The notes below the pieces were generated by a model. The model searched no databases. It was not told where the DNA came from and was given only the letters and a program-made list of their open reading frames with translations. Below, one piece after another: positions 1 through 5,560 of a stretch of DNA of 6,338 nucleotides. Location: positions 1 to 6,338 of the forward strand of contig JASHTR010000569.1 of assembly GCA_030040455.1 (NCBI GenBank). Reading direction: 5' to 3'. The stretch comes from Terriglobia bacterium (GTDB taxonomy: Bacteria > Acidobacteriota > Terriglobia > UBA7540). Each line of letters begins with the position of its first letter. Position 1 is the stretch's first letter. The translations under genes were made by a program, and so were the position numbers.

Positions 1-198
1 AATCAGGTGGAGTGCTGGTTCAGTATTTTGAGCCGCCAGGCCTTGCAAGGAGCGAGTTTCACCTCTCCCCAAGAACTCCGCCGGGCCATGGACCTGTTCA
101 TTGAAAGCTATCATCCTCGAGCTGTGCCCTTTGAGTGGAAAAAGGAAAAAGTGCATTCGGTCCACCCGAATGCATATTACTCTTATTTACGTCACTAA
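1..198 (+). CDS. IS630-family transposase, C-terminal fragment (5' end outside window)
   Basis: The reading frame is open from the first base and ends at TAA 196-198, giving 65 visible residues. It begins NQVECWFSILSRQAL and continues with SPQELRRAMDLFIESY and then PFEWKK. This is the characteristic C-terminus of IS630 (Tc1/mariner-like) DDE transposases, where the Glu of the NQVE motif (codon at 10-12) is the third catalytic acidic residue. The two catalytic Asp residues and the DNA-binding domain must lie left of the window. The enzyme cuts and pastes the element into TA dinucleotides. The visible part has no internal stop, so this end is not obviously degenerate. It runs towards the minus-strand glycan genes and ends about 160 bases before the start codon of the sulfatase remnant. 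Family assignment is confident from the motif; the exact subgroup is not determined. Confidence 0.88.
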   Translation, partial: NQVECWFSILSRQALQGASFTSPQELRRAMDLFIESYHPRAVPFEWKKEKVHSVHPNAYYSYLRH

Positions 199-204
199 GT
201 ACTA
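1..204 (+). mobile_element. IS630-family element, right end
   Basis: The element enters from the left edge. Its right boundary is inferred, not seen as a matched inverted repeat, because the other end lies outside. Sulfatase-like coding sequence on the minus strand can be followed down to base 205 and stops at the TA at 203-204. TA is the dinucleotide that IS630 elements target and duplicate. The transposase stop lies only a few bases inside, which is normal for such compact elements. A second TA at 200-201 is an alternative boundary. Confidence 0.55.
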
Positions 205-358
205 GAGACCGTAGCAGCTTGACAGGGACGCATTCACCTGGTCACATTATGATGATGAGAACGTTCAGTTGCGGATCATTTAGTCGCGTGCCCTCTGCGC
301 CTCTCGCGAAGCCCGCGGCAAGGCCCAGCCCGCTCTTCAATAGCCCTCGTCTGTTCAT
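205..358 (-). pseudogene. sulfatase, N-terminal remnant truncated by the IS630 element
   Basis: An ATG at 358-356 opens a frame starting MNRRGLLKSGLGLAAG, a twin-arginine signal with a hydrophobic stretch. It continues to NDPQLNVLIIIM and then TGA at 244-242, about 38 residues. NVLIIIM matches the first beta strand of sulfatases (usual form PNVLFIMTDQ). In the frame that starts at 243 the reading continues DQVNASLSSCYGL, which aligns without gaps to the family pattern DQxRADALGCYG. The sulfatase therefore carries an indel at about 243-247: one extra base, or two missing as in MCDQ. The Asp of DQ would be the first metal ligand. The remnant ends at the IS630 boundary, so the formylglycine site C/S-x-P-x-R and the rest are missing here. 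A GAGGA lies about nine bases before the ATG. The gene follows the DUF4838 gene by 81 bases on the same strand. Sulfatases remove sulfate esters, so the pathway context is a sulfated glycan. The alignment is from memory. Confidence 0.66.
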
Positions 359-439
359 CCGGTCCCATCCTCGTTCTTGGGGGTTACGCTCGGCCCGCTA
401 TTGCAGTCACGACCTGGCGGCCATCGAGACTTCTCTTTC

Positions 440-3001
440 CTACATATAGATCCCGCAGTCATCCACATAGACTTTACCACCCGGGTCGAGGCCACTTACG
501 CTAAGTTGCAGCCTCATGGTTGTCGGTTCTTTCCACAATCCAAGCGAACTATTCCATCTCTTAAGGGCAGGAAAATCAATGGTGGTAGCTATGGGCGTCC
601 ACACTCCAGGCTCAATGAACAGGGTTTTTCGGCGATAATGCTGGTCAATGGCCTTCCCATTTACATCTAAAATGGCAACATCGAGATAACCGCCTTTGCT
701 TTGGGATCCGGTAACCTTTACGAATCCGAGACACGTGTATTTGTTGTTGCTGCTTACCGTCGCGTCTTGCGAAATCGCGCATCCCATCTCTCCGCAAAGC
801 GCTCCAGCACCATCATGTCCTTCCCTTTTATCCCAAGTCATCGCTGTGGGGCCTTTCGATTCCAAATCCCATCCGTCAAGTGATTTTGAGAAGTCCGGGT
901 TCCTTGTGATCGGTTGTATTTTCCCATCGAGGATGCCACACATCAATTGTGCTACGTCGCTGAGCACTCTATCTTCCGATAACGAAAATTGGTTGAGGCG
1001 GCCCCTGACTCTTCCATTTCTATTTTTTGCCCAGTCGTATAGACACCAAAGAGGGTAGCAACCCCACCGGTCTCCCTCATTAACCCATACCGGGGGCTTG
1101 ATGACCGGATCGTGAAAGAACAATTCATCCAGCAAATCTTCCCTTCTTTGTTTATTCGAGAGATAACTTTCCACAGAATTTGCGCGTTGTAGGGCGTCAC
1201 GTTCGGAAGTGGGAAGAGATTTGGCAGCTTTTATAACTTCCATGAAGGTAAGGGCGCATGCCTCATAATAATCGAAGGCCTTGAGAATCTGTTTTGCCCC
1301 TCCCTTCTGCTCTGTAGTTTGCGCTTTCGCCACTACGGATTCGAGCCATTGTCGGCTTTGCGCCATATCTTCCTTGGTCACAATGTCGAAATAATCATAA
1401 TTCCTGAAGTTCAGCATGTAGCCTTTCGGCTGCCAAAATGACGATTGGAGTATTCTTTCCGTCCAAAATTGCTCCCAGTGAGAGAAATATGCCTTCAGCT
1501 CCGGCGCGGCCGCTTTCCCAACCGTACGCTCGTACCAATCGTCAAGTACGTGATCGATATTGATCGAGGGATCCCAAAGGAGTTTCCAGAGGACATAAAA
1601 CTTGGGCCCCTCTCCCCAGCGAAAAGGGCTCACCTTGTCCTCAGCCTGCCTATCGTAATCTATATAAAAATTGGTCTCGGCAAAAAATCCCCGCACGCCA
1701 TTTTTCGAGCCGTATTCGAGAACTCTTGCCATCAGATGAAACCACACTTTCGGGAGCATGTAGGGGTAACCCCATAGCCAGTCATACCAACCCAGGGAGG
1801 ACGCGGTTGAATTCCACCATTCGGTGATTCGGTGGCCTTCGGCCTCAACTTCCGGATTACACCACCGCATTCGGTCGTCGGTCATGTAAACGACGATGTG
1901 CGGATTAATCTTCTTGATGTTATCCGGAGGCTGAGACAGGCCGCCATAGGCAAGGGTACCGAACCAGGTGTCAGGATATTCTTTCAATACGCTCTCGACA
2001 ACCTTATTGGCCCATTCGAAATAGCTATCGGAAGAGTTTCTGAATCCTAAAAAATTCCTTTTCGGACCCTCTCCCAATCCGCAGCGATCGCACTCGCAGA
2101 AACGAGTGCTGTCATTCATGCCGAGCGAAAAATAATGCTTACCTGGATGTGTGCGGAAATACTCTTGGATATTTTTGCTTGCCTCTTCCACGATGCCGTC
2201 TGCTGAAAAGCATGGCTGCCAATTTGTGTCTGCATCGGTCGAGGGAATGTATCGCTTCCCGTCCAAGATGGGATAGAACTCCGGATGCGATTTTGCGTAC
2301 TTACTTGGCGGGAACAGCCGGTTCAGGTTATGATAACAGGGAATCATCTCCGAGTTATTGCGGTTTCTTCTCGACCATTTGGCGCCGATATCTCCACTGA
2401 CGTCCCGCCACTTATAGGCGGGTTCCTGGCGGATTTCCTCCCTCGGAACCGCAATCGTGGGTGAATGCGGAATATCCTCTCCGTATGGGCCCGGCATCAG
2501 CCATCGAACCCCGACGTAGCGTTCCAGAAATTCATAAATTCCGAATTCCGTTCCCCAATCCTCAGCTCCGGCAATCACAATGTTCTTGTTATCCGGAAAC
2601 GTAATTGCAAATCCGTCCGCACCCAGGCTCTTTAGGTCCAGATCGAGTTGCCGCGTGTAGTCATCCTCGCCCACGTGGATGACGACCCTCCCGTCGGCGG
2701 GCAAGGCTGTCTCCATTGACAGCTTGGCATTGGTACTTTTCTCGATGCATGCGCTTAGCAATTGAGCTGCCCCGGCAACCGTCTTGGAAGCACCGCTGGA
2801 AATCGTAATCACTGCCAAGGGCTTTCCATGCTCAACAATGGTGATACCGTCGGCACTCACAGCGTTTCCGGCGATGGAGGAGGTAGAGTGACCATCGCGT
2901 GTCAACTCCAAAGCCTTGGTCATTTCGGTCGCCCCTGCCCCAGCAGACTTGAGCAGGGTGAAAGAGCCTCCCAGTGTTTTTAAGAAATGCCGCCGTCTCA
3001 T
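440..3001 (-). CDS. Tat-exported DUF4838 glycoside-hydrolase-like protein with C-terminal CBM-like module
   Basis: An intact 853-residue protein. Residues 1-27 form a twin-arginine-type leader (MRRRHFLKTLGGSF, then AGAGA as possible cleavage site), so it acts in the periplasm or outside. Residues about 52-185 look like the N-terminal domain seen in alpha-glucuronidases and relatives, with VIAGAEDWGTEFGIYEFLE and GVRWLMPG. Residues about 190-500 match DUF4838, a probable TIM-barrel core, with the family Cys cluster FCECDRC (301-307) after FSLGMNDS, and RGFFAETN (437-444) holding a candidate catalytic Glu. Residues about 500-690 look helical. Residues about 700-853 begin NPDFSKSLDGWDLE and end VYVDDCGIYM, the pattern of a CBM4/9-type galactose-binding-like module. 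The start at ATG 3001 is supported by GGAGG at 3013-3009, seven bases away. The family has no established reaction known to me; the substrate is probably a uronate-bearing or sulfated glycan, judging by the neighbouring sulfatase remnant. By eye the gene is less GC-rich than its upstream neighbour. Confidence 0.9.
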   Translation of the reverse strand: MRRRHFLKTLGGSFTLLKSAGAGATEMTKALELTRDGHSTSSIAGNAVSADGITIVEHGKPLAVITISSGASKTVAGAAQLLSACIEKSTNAKLSMETALPADGRVVIHVGEDDYTRQLDLDLKSLGADGFAITFPDNKNIVIAGAEDWGTEFGIYEFLERYVGVRWLMPGPYGEDIPHSPTIAVPREEIRQEPAYKWRDVSGDIGAKWSRRNRNNSEMIPCYHNLNRLFPPSKYAKSHPEFYPILDGKRYIPSTDADTNWQPCFSADGIVEEASKNIQEYFRTHPGKHYFSLGMNDSTRFCECDRCGLGEGPKRNFLGFRNSSDSYFEWANKVVESVLKEYPDTWFGTLAYGGLSQPPDNIKKINPHIVVYMTDDRMRWCNPEVEAEGHRITEWWNSTASSLGWYDWLWGYPYMLPKVWFHLMARVLEYGSKNGVRGFFAETNFYIDYDRQAEDKVSPFRWGEGPKFYVLWKLLWDPSINIDHVLDDWYERTVGKAAAPELKAYFSHWEQFWTERILQSSFWQPKGYMLNFRNYDYFDIVTKEDMAQSRQWLESVVAKAQTTEQKGGAKQILKAFDYYEACALTFMEVIKAAKSLPTSERDALQRANSVESYLSNKQRREDLLDELFFHDPVIKPPVWVNEGDRWGCYPLWCLYDWAKNRNGRVRGRLNQFSLSEDRVLSDVAQLMCGILDGKIQPITRNPDFSKSLDGWDLESKGPTAMTWDKREGHDGAGALCGEMGCAISQDATVSSNNKYTCLGFVKVTGSQSKGGYLDVAILDVNGKAIDQHYRRKTLFIEPGVWTPIATTIDFPALKRWNSSLGLWKEPTTMRLQLSVSGLDPGGKVYVDDCGIYM

Positions 3002-3010
3002 ACCTCATCC
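2870..3010 (-). repeat. leader repeat, copy 1 (RBS plus first 44 codons of the DUF4838 gene)
   Basis: This segment matches 5353-5213. The nine bases before each ATG are identical (GGATGAGGT), and the first 24 codons differ at about 11 of 72 positions. Both proteins then have TSSIA at residues 40-44 with no gap, and the DNA around it (minus-strand TCCTCCATCGCC here, TCCATCGCC in the other copy) still matches. After that the two proteins are unrelated. Confidence 0.75.
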
Positions 3011-3013
3011 TCC
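3008..3013 (-). promoter_or_regulatory. Shine-Dalgarno site of the DUF4838 gene
   Basis: The minus strand reads GGAGGA here, with GGAGG seven bases before ATG 3001. It fixes the start so that the protein begins with the twin-arginine leader. The gene to the right has a weaker version, GGGGATGAGGT, in the same place, within the shared leader repeat. Confidence 0.7.
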
Positions 3014-3065
3014 ATATCGATCGCGGATGGACCGGTCACACCAAGAACCACCGTCATGCGCCGTG

Positions 3066-3075
3066 CGCAATTGCG
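3066..3075. other. 10-bp palindrome between the two exported-protein genes
   Basis: CGCAATTGCG is a perfect inverted repeat in the 94-base gap, flanked by CGCCG and CGGCG arms that could make a longer, interrupted hairpin. It could be an operator or an RNA hairpin near the end of the upstream gene. There is no T-run, so it is not a typical terminator. A chance occurrence is possible. Confidence 0.25.
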
Positions 3076-3095
3076 GCGGCTTACAGCAGCCGAAG

Positions 3096-3785
3096 TTACC
3101 CGCTCGGCATATCTTTCGACACCACGAGGGATTTCCAGGCCACGGTGCTGTGACCGACCCTATCGACGGTGGCGGCTCGCAATCGATAGTGGCCTGGCTG
3201 GGACAGTTTGAAAGTCATTTGCACGTCGTAACCTGATCCGGCCCGCCGAACGTCGGGAACTAAGTTTTCGGGCTCCAGGAAACGTTGGTCCTCAACTTCG
3301 GGACCATACAATTCCCAAGCGACCATGCTGTTATAAACGATGCCATCATGGGCGGCACCAAGGGTGTAGTAAATGGGCGCCGATTTTTGCACCACGTGCG
3401 CCACCGCTGAAATTTGCTGTCCGCCCGCGACCGGCCTATCCGAGATGTGTAGCCTCAGTTCCGGAGGCGTGCCACCCGCGCGCGGTGGAATCCTTGCTCC
3501 AGCGAGCACCGTGCGCTTTCCTTCTGTGTTGACTTCCACTTTGCCGTCTTCGCGGATGCGTACGACTTCGCGATACCCCTGTAGATTGAGGCCGGGAAAG
3601 TCTCCGAAGAGGTCAAACCCCACTCCCAGCTTCACGCACCGCTCGATCTCGATGAAGAAGTTACTCATCACGACCCGATACTTAACGCCTTCGCGGTTGA
3701 TACACTCCAGGTTCAGTTCGGCAACGCCCCAGAACGGGCCCTTGCCGATGTATGAGTGTCCCATGTTATAGCCGGCCGGCAGCAC
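3096..3785 (-). CDS. C-terminal part of frameshifted secreted hydrolase-like protein (barrel end plus Ig-like domain)
   Basis: The frame is open from just after TGA 3797-3795 to TAA 3098-3096. Its nominal GTG start at 3785 has no convincing ribosome site and is probably not a real start. The frame reads naturally as the continuation of the gene that begins at 5344: inserting one base near 3790 joins SAEVA to VLPAGYNMGHSYIG. The first part (about 110 residues, with KYRVVMSNFFIEIERC and VVRIREDGKVEVNTEG) looks like the beta-rich end of a hydrolase. The last 110 or so residues, ISAVAHVV to AWKSLVVS with LSQPGHYRLRAATVD, look like an Ig or fibronectin-type beta sandwich. With the N-terminal part the restored protein would be about 749 residues. 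The DUF4838 gene starts 94 bases further on. No enzymatic motif is seen in this part alone. Confidence 0.75.
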   Translation of the reverse strand: MLPAGYNMGHSYIGKGPFWGVAELNLECINREGVKYRVVMSNFFIEIERCVKLGVGFDLFGDFPGLNLQGYREVVRIREDGKVEVNTEGKRTVLAGARIPPRAGGTPPELRLHISDRPVAGGQQISAVAHVVQKSAPIYYTLGAAHDGIVYNSMVAWELYGPEVEDQRFLEPENLVPDVRRAGSGYDVQMTFKLSQPGHYRLRAATVDRVGHSTVAWKSLVVSKDMPSG

Positions 3786-5344
3786 GAGGCCACCTCAGCG
3801 CTTCGGATGAGCTCGGCCAGATCGCGCTTCGGATGCATTTTCGCATACGTGCTTAGATGGCGCGCTAGAGCCAGAACCTCTCCGTAAGGCACCGCGGCCA
3901 GATGGTCGTAGTTCCAAACCAGGAAGCGGGTGGCGCCCAAGTCGTAGGCGTGCGTGGGCCACCAAAACGTATCTTCTTGCTGTGTCTGCCCGTAGATGCT
4001 GGCGCCCCAGGTTTTATCGGTCAGTCGTGTGGCACCACGCAAGAAGCCGAAAAGAATGCTTGTAAACGCCTGAATATCATCTGGCCGGATCTCAACCCCA
4101 TAGGTCATATCCATTTCCGGAAGGGTGCGGCGAGTTCCAATTCTACCCGTCGGTTCGAAAACAAAGGCTACAGGAACGTGCGGGTCCTGGGATAACTGGT
4201 AGGCTGCAGTGGCCTCAAATGAATCCCAGGAGAAAATATTCTCTTGCGCGAAATACATGTCACCGAGATTCACATCGGGCCGCGTCGCAAGTTCGCGCAT
4301 CAGCTCAAAGGGATTTTGCTTCAGGGCTTCCGTGGCGAAATAGGTTTGAAATATCTCAAAGGCCGCTTGCGGTGAGATGCTCTTACGAAAGGCTTCATCC
4401 TTGAGCAGCCGGGGAATCAAAACGTGGTAACGCGTGATGGCCCCAGGCTCGTCAAGAAGGAAGGTGGGGCCCACATACAAGCTGCGGTAGAGAGATTCAG
4501 GATATTTGAGAACGGCGCGGCTGCCCCAATAGAAGAGGCCGAGTTCCTCTGCCCACGGAAGCTGCTCGGCATTGACGTTCACAAAGTTGATCCCCGCCCG
4601 CGCCATCTGCCGGTAATCATCGTGGGTCAGCAGCACGTAATCGTAATCGGAGCCGTCGTAGCGCCGGGTCTCATCCCTTTGCCGGCGATTGGTCACCTGG
4701 CCGATGAGAACATCCGTGCGAAGCATCATGACTTTTGCATCCGAGAGGGGAAGCAATGGAGCACCCTGGCTTAGCGACTCGCGAGCATAACGATGGCCGA
4801 GGTAGCGCACCTCAACGGGGAACGCCTCCGCCGGTGCGTCGGCTCCGGCAACAGGCCGCGGCATCAGATACTCCCATCCTCCCAAAGAAGGGAGCACTGC
4901 TTTCCCAGTGAGCGCGTTGCGATACTCCCGCGCAGGTAAAGAACCTTCTTGAAGCAAATATCGCCGCGTTCGTGACCGTGCCGCCTTGAGAGCGAGGGGT
5001 GGATAGCCCGCGCTCAGTAAAAAGACCTGGAATTGTTCGCCATTTGCCTTCGTGGCGCTCAGACAAATCCACTGGTGGTCTCCAGACGGGGACTTCTCGA
5101 TGTCCCCCAAGGCCAACGTGAAGGTTGAAACCATTGAACTTCCGAACGTGGTGCTGCTTTCATGTCGATAGAGGGCAGTCTGACCCGGTTGCCCGATGGC
5201 GCCCTGCGATGTGGCGATGGAGGACGTGGGTTGGTCCTCGCTCGTAGGGTCAGAAGGCTGCATCATGGCGCTCGCCCCTGCCCCGGCGGGCTTGAGCAGG
5301 GCAAAGGAGCCCCCGAGTGTTTTTAAGACATTCCGCCGTTTCAT
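3713..5344 (-). CDS. Tat-exported TIM-barrel hydrolase-like protein, N-terminal part of frameshifted gene
   Basis: The frame gives 543 residues, but only about the first 519 look genuine. The tail after SAEVA (SCCRPAITWDTHTSARARS) is low-quality sequence read in the wrong frame. Residues 1-26 are a twin-arginine-type leader (MKRRNVLKTLGGSF, cleavage perhaps after AGAGASA). Residues about 60-190 look like a beta-rich N-terminal domain. Residues about 235-510 look like a TIM barrel: DDYRQMARAGINFVNVN, GPTFLLDEPGA (Glu 299), FAQENIFSWDS (Glu 368), VAFVFEP (Glu 397), then WWPTHAYDLGATRFLVWNYD. These resemble GH42/GH-A-type barrels with candidate acidic residues, but I cannot name the family or substrate. 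ATG 5344 follows GGGGATGAGGT closely. The gene lies 216 bases after the receptor gene on the same strand. The split could be a real mutation or a sequencing error. Confidence 0.8.
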   Translation of the reverse strand: MKRRNVLKTLGGSFALLKPAGAGASAMMQPSDPTSEDQPTSSIATSQGAIGQPGQTALYRHESSTTFGSSMVSTFTLALGDIEKSPSGDHQWICLSATKANGEQFQVFLLSAGYPPLALKAARSRTRRYLLQEGSLPAREYRNALTGKAVLPSLGGWEYLMPRPVAGADAPAEAFPVEVRYLGHRYARESLSQGAPLLPLSDAKVMMLRTDVLIGQVTNRRQRDETRRYDGSDYDYVLLTHDDYRQMARAGINFVNVNAEQLPWAEELGLFYWGSRAVLKYPESLYRSLYVGPTFLLDEPGAITRYHVLIPRLLKDEAFRKSISPQAAFEIFQTYFATEALKQNPFELMRELATRPDVNLGDMYFAQENIFSWDSFEATAAYQLSQDPHVPVAFVFEPTGRIGTRRTLPEMDMTYGVEIRPDDIQAFTSILFGFLRGATRLTDKTWGASIYGQTQQEDTFWWPTHAYDLGATRFLVWNYDHLAAVPYGEVLALARHLSTYAKMHPKRDLAELIRSAEVASCCRPAITWDTHTSARARSGALPN

Positions 5345-5353
5345 ACCTCATCC
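5213..5353 (-). repeat. leader repeat, copy 2 (RBS plus first 44 codons of the barrel-protein gene)
   Basis: This is the partner of 3010-2870, same length and orientation, about 2.34 kb away. The similarity is strongest over the ribosome site and signal peptide, and ends near the TSSIA codons. It encodes MKRRNVLKTLGGSF against MRRRHFLKTLGGSF in the other copy. Confidence 0.75.
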
Positions 5354-5560
5354 CCAGATCGGTAAGAGAGGGATCGATCGCCCGAGAACACCCGTGCCGG
5401 ACCTTGACAAAGTTCCGCCACAAGTCCTTTCCGGACAGCGACCGGGTACTTTGCCATATTGCGGCTTTGTACACAGCGTGGAAGGCCTGGACGAGGCTGC
5501 TTTACCGAGAGGCGAAGGGGGAGGGCCCCAGGGAGCCCTGCCCCATCCGACGGAAGCAAG
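5345..5560. other. intergenic region between receptor gene and barrel-protein gene
   Basis: These 216 bases hold no convincing gene. They contain the hairpin at 5517-5544, close behind the receptor stop, and the ribosome site directly before 5344. I found no clear -35/-10 pair on the minus strand. A TTGACA at 5404-5409 is on the plus strand and has no matching -10. Any promoter for the downstream genes would have to be here or further upstream. Confidence 0.5.
5517..5544 (-). terminator. GC-rich hairpin after the receptor gene, possible terminator or attenuator
   Basis: Eight base pairs form between GGGG-AGGG and CCCT-CCCC around a single mismatch, with a 10-base loop. The hairpin begins 17 bases after the receptor stop codon (TAG 5563-5561). 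No T-run follows on the minus strand, so this would be an atypical terminator. It could instead stabilise the receptor mRNA and lower read-through into the next gene. Confidence 0.35.

Noticed and set aside
219..250. TTGACA at 219-224 followed by CATTAT at 245-250, a possible promoter near the IS end
   Set aside because: The spacer is 20 bases, too long, and it would fire antisense into the locus. The bases are explained by sulfatase coding sequence.
284..309. inverted repeat TCGCG ... CGCGA before the IS element
   Set aside because: Five pairs with a 16-base loop and no T-run, and it lies inside the sulfatase leader codons. Not a credible terminator.
1445..1777. plus-strand open frame inside the DUF4838 gene
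   Set aside because: It is fully antisense to a well-supported domain and has no ribosome site or family features.
5404..5432. TTGACA at 5404-5409 on the plus strand
   Set aside because: No -10-like hexamer lies at 16-18 bases, and no gene follows in that direction.
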